64,000 nucleotides of DNA from NCBI GenBank assembly GCA_902789365.1, contig CADANQ010000003.1, forward strand, positions 19,774 through 83,773, in the 5' to 3' direction. Under the pieces are notes generated by a model. That model saw nothing but the letters and a program-made list of their open reading frames with translations, had not been told where the DNA came from and ran no database searches. How positions within the stretch are numbered: position 1 is the stretch's first letter; the number at the start of each line of letters is the position of its first letter. Position numbers and translations under genes: made by a program. Origin of the DNA: an uncultured Eubacteriales bacterium. Lineage in GTDB: Bacteria; Bacillota; Clostridia; Christensenellales; Aristaeellaceae. Shown here one piece after another: positions 17,563 through 26,091 of this stretch.

Positions 17563-18717
17563 TCAATAACTTCCCTCGGTGTCGGAAGTGATATCCGCGT
17601 CCGGCTTCCTTCGGGAGGAACGGAACCGTTCCATCAGAAGATCGTAAAACAGCTTTTCGTCAAAAGGAAGGGTGATTGCCGAATCCAGCCAGGCGGAAAG
17701 ATGCATCGCGTTTGAAAGCAGCAGGCCGTTGAGGCCCTCCCGTCCGTCGGCGACGAGAGGTTCTCCCCGCAGTATATTGGCGGCAAAGGCGTTCAGCACC
17801 CCGGTGTGCTGCGGGTTTTTCCCGTCGGTTTCCACCTCAATGACATCGCAGGGCGGCTTTCCGAAGGCCTCCGTGCTGGTGCGGCAGTATTCCCTTTCGT
17901 CGATTCCCAGCTTCCAGAAAGTCAGGCGGCCGTTTTCGCAGACCAGTTTGCCCTTTGTCCCGGTGATTTCCAGGCGGTTGGTGCCGGGGGCGTCGGCGGT
18001 GGTGGTGACAAACACACCCGTGGCGCCGTTGGCGAATTCCAGATAGGCGGTTACGTCGTCCTCCACTTCGATGTCATGCCACTTGCCGTTGAACATATGG
18101 GCCTGGACTTTGACCGGCAGCCCGCAAAGCCACTGCAGCAGGTCCAGCTGGTGGGGGCACTGGTTCAGCAGCACGCCTCCGCCTTCGCCGCTCCAGGTAG
18201 CGCGCCAGGCGCCGGAATCGTAGTAATACTGAGGCCGGTACCAGTCGGTGATCAGCCAGCTCATCCTTTTCATTTCTCCAAGCTCGCCGGATGTGATCAT
18301 TTCCTTCATTTTGCGGTACAGGCAGTTGGTGCGCTGGTTGAACATCAGGGCGAAAGTCAGCTCCGGATGCCGGTCCGCTTCGATGATCATCTCCCGCACC
18401 TGGAGGGAATAGACCCCCGCGGGCTTTTCAACAAGGACGTGCTGCCCGGACTTCATGGCAAGAATGGCCAGGTCGGGATGCTGGTAATGGGGAACGGAAA
18501 TGAGGACGGCGTCGCAGACGCGGCTTGCGATCAGCTCCGCGCCCTCCGAAAAAATCCTGACGTCGGGAATGTGCTCCGCGGCCCATTGCCGGCGGCTCTC
18601 GCGCCTGTCCGCGACGGCGACAAGCCGGATTTCCGGGCATTCGCCCGAGGTAACGCGGGCCGCGTGTGTTGTTCCGATGTTGCCGATCCCGATGATTCCA
18701 AGGCGGATGCTGTCCAT
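17563..18717 (-). CDS. Gfo/Idh/MocA-family oxidoreductase
   Basis: A 384-residue NAD(P)-dependent sugar or cyclitol dehydrogenase-like protein. The Rossmann N-terminus is RLGIIGIGNIGTTHA, and the family catalytic region has VEKPAG followed by LLNQCPHQLDLLQWLCG. The substrate cannot be read from the sequence. AGGAGG lies just before ATG 18717. It is downstream of an ABC importer on the same strand with a 70-base gap containing an inverted repeat (18741-18759), so it may process the imported compound or have its own control. Confidence 0.88.
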   Translation of the reverse strand: MDSIRLGIIGIGNIGTTHAARVTSGECPEIRLVAVADRRESRRQWAAEHIPDVRIFSEGAELIASRVCDAVLISVPHYQHPDLAILAMKSGQHVLVEKPAGVYSLQVREMIIEADRHPELTFALMFNQRTNCLYRKMKEMITSGELGEMKRMSWLITDWYRPQYYYDSGAWRATWSGEGGGVLLNQCPHQLDLLQWLCGLPVKVQAHMFNGKWHDIEVEDDVTAYLEFANGATGVFVTTTADAPGTNRLEITGTKGKLVCENGRLTFWKLGIDEREYCRTSTEAFGKPPCDVIEVETDGKNPQHTGVLNAFAANILRGEPLVADGREGLNGLLLSNAMHLSAWLDSAITLPFDEKLFYDLLMERFRSSRRKPDADITSDTEGSY

Positions 18718-18740
18718 ATGAAGCCTCCTGAAGGTTAATT

Positions 18741-18759
18741 TATGTACTGTTGATACATA
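18741..18759. promoter_or_regulatory. Operator-like inverted repeat before the oxidoreductase gene
   Basis: TATGTA, seven bases, TACATA: a perfect 6-base inverted repeat in the short gap between the ABC ATPase and the oxidoreductase gene. It is consistent with a regulator site, but no regulator gene adjoins it. Confidence 0.35.
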
Positions 18760-18786
18760 GCAAGTCGAAATAGTATCGCTGACTGT

Positions 18787-19860
18787 TCAGGTCCTGATCA
18801 TCAGGATCTCGTCCAGGGCGCCGTCGTCTTTAAAGACCATCATGTCCCTTACGTGCATCCTGACTTCCTTTCGGCCGTTCAGGCTTGCGTGTCCGTACCC
18901 GTCGGCGATTACCCGCACGATTTCATCGCCGACCCGGACGCGGCAGTCTTCGACATCCCCCAGATAATAATGCGCCTCCAAAGCGCCGCATAGTTCGCCG
19001 TCGTCCCGGAAAAGGATGTTCTCGGGACGGATAGCCACGTCCACGTTCCCCCGAAGGTCGCCATGATAGGGGAGAACCGGCCCGCCCATGGACGGGATGA
19101 CGATGCGTCCTTCTTCCGCGATTCCCTTAAAAAAATCGACCTTGCCCAGAAAATCCGCCACAAACTGGTTGACGGGACGGTTGTAGATCTCCTCCGGCGT
19201 TCCGCTCTGCTGAACCACGCCACGGTTGATCAGGAAAATCCGGTCGCTCATGGCCATGGCCTCGGTCTGGTCGTGGGTGACGTAGACCACGGTGATGCCG
19301 GTCTTTTTCTGAATCTCCTTGATTTCGAACCGCATGGATTCGCGCAGCTTCGCGTCCAGATTGGACAGCGGTTCGTCCAGCAGCAGGAGTCCCGGAGCCG
19401 CTACCAGCGCCCTGGCCAGGGCGACCCGCTGCTGCTGTCCTCCGGACAGCTGGTTGGGGTATCGTTCGGCATACTGCTTCAGATGCACGATGTCAAGGAC
19501 CCGTTCCACGTTTTGGCGGATCTCGTTCTTTGCGGTATGGCGGATGGCGAGAGGATAGGCGATGTTGTCGAAAACGTTCATATGCGGCCAGACGGCGTAG
19601 CTCTGGAAAACCATGCCGATGGCGCGTTTTTCGGGCGGGATAAAGGTTTTGCCGCCGGAAACCAGCAGGTCGTCAAGGTACAGTTCCCCGGAGGTGGGCT
19701 TTTCAAATCCCGCGATGATGCGGAGCATGGTGGTTTTCCCGCAGCCGGAGGGACCGAGCAGGGTGACAAATTCCCCGTCCCGGAAGGTGTCGTTGAATTC
19801 CTTCAGGACCAAATTGTCCCCGAATGATTTGGTGATATGGCTGATTTTGACGCTTGCCAT
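18787..19860 (-). CDS. ABC importer ATP-binding protein (PotA/FbpC type)
   Basis: ATPase of 357 residues powering the adjacent permease. Walker A GPSGCGKTT, signature LSGGQQQRVALARAL, Walker B LLLLDEPLSNLDAKL and the switch His in YVTHDQTEAMAMSDR are all present. The C-terminal 120 residues form the TOBE regulatory domain (IRPENILFRDDG). Spacing to the permease start is 15 bases. It belongs to the Fe3+/polyamine/carbohydrate group of importers. Confidence 0.93.
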   Translation of the reverse strand: MASVKISHITKSFGDNLVLKEFNDTFRDGEFVTLLGPSGCGKTTMLRIIAGFEKPTSGELYLDDLLVSGGKTFIPPEKRAIGMVFQSYAVWPHMNVFDNIAYPLAIRHTAKNEIRQNVERVLDIVHLKQYAERYPNQLSGGQQQRVALARALVAAPGLLLLDEPLSNLDAKLRESMRFEIKEIQKKTGITVVYVTHDQTEAMAMSDRIFLINRGVVQQSGTPEEIYNRPVNQFVADFLGKVDFFKGIAEEGRIVIPSMGGPVLPYHGDLRGNVDVAIRPENILFRDDGELCGALEAHYYLGDVEDCRVRVGDEIVRVIADGYGHASLNGRKEVRMHVRDMMVFKDDGALDEILMIRT

Positions 19861-19875
19861 CGCTGTTTTCCTTTC

Positions 19876-22356
19876 TCAGATGGAAAACTCGCCCCTGGTG
19901 AGGCGGCCGAGTATAAAGTTGAGGACCACCACGATCAGAAGTATGCCGAAGGCCATGGCGCAGCTCATGGCCTCGCCGTGGTTGGTCCAGTATTCGAACA
20001 GCTGGTAGCCGATGGTTTTGGTGGAGCCTGTGTACAGAAGGGCGGTCATGGAAAGCTCATAAAAACTTGGAATAAAGATCAGGAACCACCCCGCGGCGAT
20101 GCTTGGGAGGATCAGAGGACCGGTGACGCGGCGCATCGTCGTCAGCCATCCCGCGCCGGAAACCTGACTGCATTCCTCCAGGGAAACATGAATCTGACTC
20201 ATGGCCGAAACCACCGTGCGCATCCCCATCATCTGGTACTTGATAAGGTAGGCGATGATCATAATCCATGCGGTGTTATAAATATCCAGGCCGAAATTGC
20301 CGCGCATGGTAATGATCAGCCCCAGGGCGATGACCACGGAAGGCGTTCCGGAGCCGAGCGTGATCAGGAAATTGGGGATGGTCCTGCCGCGGACGCGGGT
20401 GCGCTGCATCAGGTAGCTCATCACACAGGCAATGACAAGGCCCACCGTGGCGGTGCAGGAGGCAAAGAGAAGCGAATTTTTGAGGCATGAGATGGTTTCG
20501 TTCCGGGTAAAGATACCCGTCCAGTTGTTCAGGGTAAAATTGCCGCTGTCCAGCACGCTTTTTCCGATGTCTCCCTTGAGGGAGGTCAGGAGGATCGTCG
20601 TGAAGGGAATCACCACCATGACGACGGCAAAAAGGCAGACCATAACCGTCAGCGGGAGGCGCCAGCGCCTCAGGTCAACGATGGACGGGCGGACGGATTT
20701 TCCCGAGACGGTAATGTACTGTTTGCGGGCAAGGACCACATCTGAAATGAACAGTATGATCAGCGCTACCGCCATCAGGAACACCGCCAGGGCCGTGGCG
20801 TCGTTCATCTTTGCCTGGCTTTGTCCGTTGTATTCAACGATACGCGTGGTAACGGTACTGATGTTGCCGTTGATTCCGACGATGGACGGGATTCCGTAGC
20901 AGCTGGCCGCGCTGATAAAGACCAGCAGCGCTCCGCCGATCAGCGAGGGCATCATCATCGGAAGAGTTACGGTAAAGAGCGTTTTCAGCGGAGAAGCTCC
21001 GGATACGCGGCTCGCCTCCTCCAGGGAGGGATCCATTTTTTCCATCGCGCGGCTGATGGTGATAAAGGCGTAGGGATAATAGAAAGTGGTCAGCACCCAG
21101 ATCATTCCGGAAAGGGTGTACACGTTCAGCGGGCCGGGGGCGTCGCTGAGTCCGAAGAGAGTCCGAAGCCAAAGGTTGACAGTGCCCACGTTCGGGTTCA
21201 TCAGTCTGAGCCATGCCATGGCCCCCACATAAGGCGGAACCATATAGGTGATAACGAAAAGCGAACGAAAAAATTTGCGGCCGTACAGGTTGGTCCGCCC
21301 CACCAGAAAAGCCAGGGGAAACGCAATCAGCGTGCCGAGAATCATGGTTGCAAAGGATGAGATCAGGGTGTTTTTTAGGGCCTCCAGATTAATCGGTTCG
21401 GTGTACAGCCTCCGAAAGACGTCAAGGGTGAAGCCGCCCTCCGGGAAGAAGGACCGGATAACCATGTATACGATCGGCAACATCTGGAAATACAGGAGAA
21501 AGTCGACAATCAGAAGGATAAAGATCCATTTGATGTCGAACCTCCAGGTTTTTTCAGAGAACATCAGCAGGGTAAGCAGTACCGCGTCAAGCAAAAGGAT
21601 GATTCCCAGAAGCGCTATGGTTTTACTGTGGCCGGTGATCAATTGCCGCAGGAAGGAAACCTCCCCGCGGGCGGCCATGCGGAACGCGAGCAGCTGCTGC
21701 CCCTTGTCACGCACGGTTTTTTTAAAATCGTTGGCGTTTGCCGCGCCCTGACCTCCGGCGGAACCTGTGGCGGTGAAATAGACCTGCATGAGCATGGCCT
21801 TTTTCGCTTCACCCTGAAGATCTCCCACGGCGCTTTCGGATCCCGCGGGCAGGGGGAGGGTGTCGTCAACGATGCAGCGGAGCAGCTGACGCCTGAATTC
21901 CGGTGAGTCGGCGGCGACGATGACCTTTCGGGCGGACGAATTGATCTTCGGACCGGAAACGAGGTATGCCGCGTACAGGAGCCTGAGGGTTGTTTCGTCT
22001 TCCCTGCCCGCGGAGAGGAGAATCGCTTCCTCCGCGTCTTTCCCGGCGCCTGCGGATTGGGTTTCAAAGGCGGAAACGGCAAGCGTGCGGGCAGCGGAAA
22101 AGACACCGGCCCTGTCGCTTTCCTCAAGGGCGTCGAGGTCGGGTTTCATGTGAGAGCGGTAAACGGCGCCGACGTGACCGGACAGGGAATAAATCACCCG
22201 GTAAGCGCTTTCTGAGGAAAAACCGTCGTCGGCTATGATCCGCTGACCGCGTAATCCGGAAACGAGCAGCAGCACTCCGATCAGGAAGAGCGCCGTCAGA
22301 GCGCATTTTGTGATGATCGGTGGTTTTTCACGACGGAGGGAAGAATGCTCTTTCAA
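19876..22356 (-). CDS. ABC importer permease, two-domain Fe3+ type with N-terminal extension
   Basis: An 826-residue membrane permease in which both transmembrane domains are fused, as in FbpB. Two EAA-like loops are visible: EEASRVSGASPLKTLF and EECSQVSGAGWLTTMR. FbpB proteins are usually 500-560 residues; the excess is an N-terminal part of about 240 residues with one membrane helix (about 17-37) and then roughly 200 residues predicted outside the membrane (helical, charged), before the first transport helix. The role of that extension is unknown; it may contact the binding protein. It is preceded by a terminator-like hairpin after the binding protein gene. Confidence 0.9.
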   Translation of the reverse strand: MKEHSSLRREKPPIITKCALTALFLIGVLLLVSGLRGQRIIADDGFSSESAYRVIYSLSGHVGAVYRSHMKPDLDALEESDRAGVFSAARTLAVSAFETQSAGAGKDAEEAILLSAGREDETTLRLLYAAYLVSGPKINSSARKVIVAADSPEFRRQLLRCIVDDTLPLPAGSESAVGDLQGEAKKAMLMQVYFTATGSAGGQGAANANDFKKTVRDKGQQLLAFRMAARGEVSFLRQLITGHSKTIALLGIILLLDAVLLTLLMFSEKTWRFDIKWIFILLIVDFLLYFQMLPIVYMVIRSFFPEGGFTLDVFRRLYTEPINLEALKNTLISSFATMILGTLIAFPLAFLVGRTNLYGRKFFRSLFVITYMVPPYVGAMAWLRLMNPNVGTVNLWLRTLFGLSDAPGPLNVYTLSGMIWVLTTFYYPYAFITISRAMEKMDPSLEEASRVSGASPLKTLFTVTLPMMMPSLIGGALLVFISAASCYGIPSIVGINGNISTVTTRIVEYNGQSQAKMNDATALAVFLMAVALIILFISDVVLARKQYITVSGKSVRPSIVDLRRWRLPLTVMVCLFAVVMVVIPFTTILLTSLKGDIGKSVLDSGNFTLNNWTGIFTRNETISCLKNSLLFASCTATVGLVIACVMSYLMQRTRVRGRTIPNFLITLGSGTPSVVIALGLIITMRGNFGLDIYNTAWIMIIAYLIKYQMMGMRTVVSAMSQIHVSLEECSQVSGAGWLTTMRRVTGPLILPSIAAGWFLIFIPSFYELSMTALLYTGSTKTIGYQLFEYWTNHGEAMSCAMAFGILLIVVVLNFILGRLTRGEFSI

Positions 22357-22375
22357 TTTCCCCGGTCCCTTTCAT

Positions 22376-22416
22376 AAAAAAATACGCAGCCCCGCCCCGG
22401 GCGGGGCGGGGCTGCG
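22376..22416 (-). terminator. Strong hairpin with U-tract between binding protein and permease genes
   Basis: Arms 22385-22398 and 22403-22416 pair over 14 GC-rich bases with a four-base loop. On the minus strand it is followed by seven T. It lies within the transporter operon, so it likely reduces permease expression relative to the binding protein. Confidence 0.85.
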
Positions 22417-22422
22417 CGAAGG

Positions 22423-23487
22423 TTACTGGGTCACCTTGACAGTCCACAAATCGCGGATCTTTTCCCGCTCATGGTAGGCCCTGTTCCAATCGACGCCCAT
22501 GTCCATCCGGACCAGGCTGTCGGTGGGTACGGATCCCTCGGGGAAAGCGTCGGAGCCTGCGAGAACCGAATGCATATAGCCTTTCATGATCAGCGCCTGG
22601 CCATCCCCGGTCAGGAAGAACCTCGCCACAGCCTCAGCGGCTTCGGTATTGCAGTTTTTGGAGTATTCCTCCGCGACAATCATCACGGTGGAGGGGATCA
22701 GGATGACGCCGTCCTCCGGGTAGATCACCTGGAGATTGGTGCTGCCGGACGCAAGGTACGGGAGGACGCTTTCCTCCAGGATCATGATGGCCGCGCATTC
22801 GCCGGTCTGCAGTTTGGAGATGGCGACGGAACCGGATTCGCGCATGACGCCGTTGGCGCGCAGGGCGTCCAGGTACTCCTCGCCGTAGGTGTCCAGCAGC
22901 GAGACCACGGCGGCGTAGGCGGTGCCGCTGGTCAGGGGATCGCTCATGGAGATATAGCCCTTCAGGGAGGGGTCAAAGGCGAAATCCCTGAAGGAGCGGG
23001 GAATGGTAACGCCCTTCGAGGCCCATGCTTCGGCTTTTTCGGGGTTGCAGGCCAGGACCATGTTGCATACGCGCACGGGATACCAATATCCGTCGGGGTC
23101 ATATGCGAAGCGGAGCAGGGTGTCGGCGTTCTCTACCTCAAAGGAGTGGAGGTAACCGTAATCCTTCATTTCCAGTGAGAAAGCGGGTTCGGCTACCATG
23201 AACATATCGCAGTTCAGGGGACGGTCGCGGTTTTCACCCATCTCCCCGTAGATTTTCGGGATCAGCTTGCTGGTGCCGGACTGGAAGAAGAAGCTGCCGT
23301 CGTTGCCGGGCACCAGGTTGGGAAATTCGGCCTTCAGGGCCTCGTCCATCATGACGATAACCTCGGGGTACATGGATGTGTAGATGACAAGCTCGCCCTC
23401 TACGTCCTCGTTGACCGCAAGCGCTGCGGAGAAACACAGGGACAGAACCGTCAGGGCGCAAAGCAAAGAAGCCAGGACTTTTTTCAT
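22423..23487 (-). CDS. ABC importer substrate-binding protein (AfuA/FbpA type)
   Basis: A 354-residue exported binding protein with signal MKKVLASLLCALTVLSLCFSAALA and no clear lipoprotein cysteine at the cleavage point. The mature start LVIYTSMYPEVIVMMDEAL is typical of the iron(III)/AfuA family. The ligand could be Fe3+, a phosphorylated sugar or a phosphonate. Tyrosines typical of FbpA iron ligands cannot be assigned with confidence, and the Gfo/Idh/MocA gene downstream leans towards an organic ligand (inference). GGGAGG precedes ATG 23487. Confidence 0.88.
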   Translation of the reverse strand: MKKVLASLLCALTVLSLCFSAALAVNEDVEGELVIYTSMYPEVIVMMDEALKAEFPNLVPGNDGSFFFQSGTSKLIPKIYGEMGENRDRPLNCDMFMVAEPAFSLEMKDYGYLHSFEVENADTLLRFAYDPDGYWYPVRVCNMVLACNPEKAEAWASKGVTIPRSFRDFAFDPSLKGYISMSDPLTSGTAYAAVVSLLDTYGEEYLDALRANGVMRESGSVAISKLQTGECAAIMILEESVLPYLASGSTNLQVIYPEDGVILIPSTVMIVAEEYSKNCNTEAAEAVARFFLTGDGQALIMKGYMHSVLAGSDAFPEGSVPTDSLVRMDMGVDWNRAYHEREKIRDLWTVKVTQ

Positions 23488-23541
23488 GGACTGAGACCTC
23501 CCGTCTGAATTCTCCAGTTTAACCGTTGTTTCGCAAACCTG

Positions 23542-23570
23542 ATTTTAACATAATCACACGGTAAATACAA
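23542..23570 (-). promoter_or_regulatory. Promoter of the AfuA-type importer
   Basis: Minus strand: extended -10 TGTTAAAAT with core at 23542-23547, 17-base spacer and a weak -35 TTGTAT (23565-23570), about 55 bases before the start codon. Confidence 0.55.
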
Positions 23571-23642
23571 GAAGGGATATTTATAATGGTGTTTGATCCC
23601 ATATGCTTTTTTGCTTGATATCGCAAATGAAGAGAAGAAAAA

Positions 23643-23671
23643 TTGACATGGCGAAAGGTTATCAATATAAT
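23643..23671 (+). promoter_or_regulatory. Perfect sigma-A consensus promoter
   Basis: TTGACA (23643-23648), 17-base spacer, TATAAT (23666-23671). All twelve core positions match. The next certain start codon downstream is plsX at 24010, which has a nearer promoter. Confidence 0.7.
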
Positions 23672-23935
23672 AGAAAAGAAGAATGCGCCGGGGTTTTTCA
23701 TCCGCTGTCCGAAGGAATTTTATTGACACCGGAATCGGACTGCGCGATGGCGGATATAAGGGACCGGCGGCACAAAAAAAGAAGGTGGTCTGTTTTAGAA
23801 AGAAAACGGTTTGTTTTGCGATTTCCGCACGTCTTCTCTGTTCTTCTTTTGCGTTTGTTCAGGACAATCTTGACCAGAGCGCCGTAAGCGACGATATCTT
23901 GGATCGGGATCTTGAAGAAGGGTTCCGCGCCGCGC

Positions 23936-23964
23936 TTGCCATTTTATATTTACTGTGGTAAAAT
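23936..23964 (+). promoter_or_regulatory. plsX promoter
   Basis: TTGCCA (23936-23941), 17-base spacer, TAAAAT (23959-23964) with an extended TGG in front, about 40 bases before the start codon. It probably drives plsX-acpP and perhaps the genes to ftsY. Confidence 0.75.
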
Positions 23965-24009
23965 CATCCCGTTCGTCTGATTTTTTTCTTTAAAGGAGCA
24001 AAAATCACG

Positions 24010-25023
24010 ATGGTTCATATTTTTTTGGATGCCATGGGCGGGGACGACGCCCCGAAATGCACGGCCGAAGGCGCGCTTGAGGCGCTGAGGGCAGACAGCG
24101 GGCTGAAGATTACCCTGGCAGGGGTCAGGAGCGAGGTGGAAAAGTGCCTTGCCGACTATGACGACGTCAGGGACCGCCTGATTCTTCTGGACACACCCGA
24201 GGTAATCACCAATCATGACGCGCCGGTGATGGCTGTCCGCCAGAAAAAGCAGTCCGGAATCGTCCGGGGCATGCTCGCGGTCAGGGAGGGAGAAGCGGAC
24301 GGGTTTGTTTCCGCCGGTTCCACCGGGGCGGTGCTTGCCGGAGGCATGTTCCGCCTCGGCCGGATCGAAGGGGTAGAACGGCCCGCCCTGGCGCCGCTGC
24401 TCCCCAACGGGAAGGGCTTTTTCTGCCTGATTGACTGCGGAGCCAACGTGGACTGCCTTCCGGCGTACCTGCCGCAGTTCGGCATGATGGGCAGCGCCTA
24501 CATGAAGCAGATGCGGGGGATAGAAAACCCGAGGGTAGGCCTGGTGAACATCGGCGCCGAAGCGGAAAAAGGCAATGCTCTCGCCAAGGCGGCGTATCCG
24601 CTGATGGCCCGGGCACCTTTCAATTTCGTGGGCAATATCGAGGGACGTGATATCACCGCGGATATGGCCGACGTGATTGTAAGCGACGGTTTTTCCGGCA
24701 ACCTGATCCTTAAGTTCATGGAAGGCGTGGCGATGACGCTTCTCGGAATCATCAAAAAAGAGATGATGGCCGATTTCCGCGGAAAGCTGGGCGGCATGAT
24801 CGCAAAGCCCGCCTTCAGGAGGGTCAAAAAGGTCATGGACTACACGGAGGTCGGCGGCGCGCCGCTCCTGGGCGTGAACGGCGTGGTTGTGAAGGCCCAT
24901 GGCTCCAGCAACGCCCATGCCGTCGCCTGCGCCGTGCGTCAGGCGGTGCTGATGAAACAGAAGGATGTTCCCGGCGTCATTCGTGAGGGCATCCGGAAAA
25001 TGAACGAGGGATTGCAGGGATGA
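24010..25023 (+). CDS. plsX: Phosphate acyltransferase
   Basis: Makes acyl-phosphate from acyl-ACP and phosphate for the PlsY route to membrane phospholipid. The 337-residue length is normal. The N-terminus IFLDAMGGDDAPK is the family signature, with SAGSTGAVLAGG and the later VSDGFSGNLILKFMEG and HGSSNAHAVACA. AAAGGAG precedes ATG 24010. The acpP gene follows after 32 bases, the order common in Bacillota. Confidence 0.96.
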   Translation: MVHIFLDAMGGDDAPKCTAEGALEALRADSGLKITLAGVRSEVEKCLADYDDVRDRLILLDTPEVITNHDAPVMAVRQKKQSGIVRGMLAVREGEADGFVSAGSTGAVLAGGMFRLGRIEGVERPALAPLLPNGKGFFCLIDCGANVDCLPAYLPQFGMMGSAYMKQMRGIENPRVGLVNIGAEAEKGNALAKAAYPLMARAPFNFVGNIEGRDITADMADVIVSDGFSGNLILKFMEGVAMTLLGIIKKEMMADFRGKLGGMIAKPAFRRVKKVMDYTEVGGAPLLGVNGVVVKAHGSSNAHAVACAVRQAVLMKQKDVPGVIREGIRKMNEGLQG

Positions 25024-25055
25024 CCTGTGTCCATAGATGAAAGGGGTTGTATTCC

Positions 25056-25292
25056 ATGAATAACGAGATTCTTGCCACTGTTTCCGAAATGATCGCAAAG
25101 CAGCTGAAACTGGACGTTTCCGAAGTAACCGCCGACAAGCGCCTCCTTGAAGACCTGAAGGCCGACAGCGCGAATATCATGGTCCTGATCATGGATCTGG
25201 AAGACCAGTACGACCTGACGGTGGAGGACGCCGCCATCGCCGAACTGAAAACAGTCGGCGACGTGGCGGAATATATCGAAAAGCATCAGTAA
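25056..25292 (+). CDS. acpP: Acyl carrier protein
   Basis: A 78-residue acidic helical protein that carries fatty acyl groups on a 4'-phosphopantetheine arm. The attachment serine is Ser38 in KADSANIMVLIMDLED. The usual D-S-L is D-S-A here, a mild departure that does not remove the modified residue. AAAGGGG precedes ATG 25056; a TTG nine bases earlier is less likely. It lies between plsX and rnc, where the main fatty-acid ACP normally sits. A hairpin without U-tract follows (25307-25331). Confidence 0.92.
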   Translation: MNNEILATVSEMIAKQLKLDVSEVTADKRLLEDLKADSANIMVLIMDLEDQYDLTVEDAAIAELKTVGDVAEYIEKHQ

Positions 25293-25416
25293 CGGACTTT
25301 TTCTTCGGCGCGTCCGCTTTCCGGGCGCGCCATGTCCTATTAAAGAGCCGGGTTTGATCACGCGGCGCGAGGGCGCCCGCGGAGGTACGCATCCCCCGGT
25401 ATGGAAGAGTGAAAGA

Positions 25417-26091
25417 ATGTATTCGGCTTTGTATGATGCCCTGGGATATCGTTTCCGCGACGAAAGGCTGCTGCGCCTGGCGCTCAGGCATCCTTCTGCG
25501 GGAAGTGATAACAACCAGCGGCTGGAGTTTCTCGGGGACTCGGTTCTTCAGCTGTGCGTCAGCGACCGCATTTTCCGTGAGAACCCCGGCAAAAAAGAGG
25601 GGGAGATGACCTTCCTCAGGCAAAGGCTGGTCTGCGAGGACGCTTTGGCGGAGATTGCGGGGAAGATCGGCCTGGGCGCTTATCTGGTCATGGACCACGG
25701 CTGCGACGGGACCGGAGGACGGACGCATCCGGGTCCCCTTTCCGACGCGATGGAAGCGGTTCTGGCCGCAGTATACCTGGACGGGGGGTACCAGGCGGCG
25801 TTTGACGTCATTTCCCTGTTGTGGAAGGATATGGACAGCGGGAAGCCGACCGCCCCCGATCCCAAGGGGAAGCTGCAGGAATACACCCAGTCCCACGGTA
25901 TGGGCATGCCGGTCTACGCGGTGGAAAATACCGAGGGACCGGTGCATGACAGGGTGTTTACGCTGTCCTGCACCGTGGACGGGAGGCTCCTGGCCTCAGC
26001 GAGCGGGAAAACCAAAAAACGGGCGGAGCAGGCCGCCGCCGAGGCGGCGCTCAGACTGCTTGAAGGAAGCCGGGAGCAAGGGAAAACATGA
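25417..26091 (+). CDS. rnc: Ribonuclease III
   Basis: Double-strand RNA endonuclease of 224 residues for rRNA and mRNA processing. The catalytic domain has the signature NQRLEFLGDSVLQL and the distal acidic pair in DAMEAVLAAVYLDGG. The last 70 residues (DPKGKLQEYTQ to AAAEAALRLLEG) are the double-strand RNA-binding domain. ATG 25417 is chosen because homology begins there (MYSALYDALGYRFRD); the frame is open further upstream. It overlaps the smc start by four bases (ATGA). Confidence 0.95.
   Translation: MYSALYDALGYRFRDERLLRLALRHPSAGSDNNQRLEFLGDSVLQLCVSDRIFRENPGKKEGEMTFLRQRLVCEDALAEIAGKIGLGAYLVMDHGCDGTGGRTHPGPLSDAMEAVLAAVYLDGGYQAAFDVISLLWKDMDSGKPTAPDPKGKLQEYTQSHGMGMPVYAVENTEGPVHDRVFTLSCTVDGRLLASASGKTKKRAEQAAAEAALRLLEGSREQGKT

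Larger units (their letters stand above)
23488..24009. other. AT-richer intergenic region without a credible gene
   Basis: 522 bases between the divergent binding-protein gene and plsX. It holds the minus-strand importer promoter (23542-23570), a perfect consensus plus-strand promoter (23643-23671) and the plsX promoter (23936-23964). The 265 bases between the two plus-strand promoters have open frames, but without ribosome sites or recognisable protein. A small RNA is possible. Confidence 0.5.

Noticed and set aside
23723..23760. A second promoter (TTGACA with TATAAG) before plsX
   Set aside because: The spacer is 26 bases, too long for a sigma-A promoter.
23603..23961. Two short plus-strand open frames before plsX
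   Set aside because: One start is upstream of or inside the consensus promoter, neither has a ribosome site, and the residues look random and basic. A small RNA is more likely than a protein.
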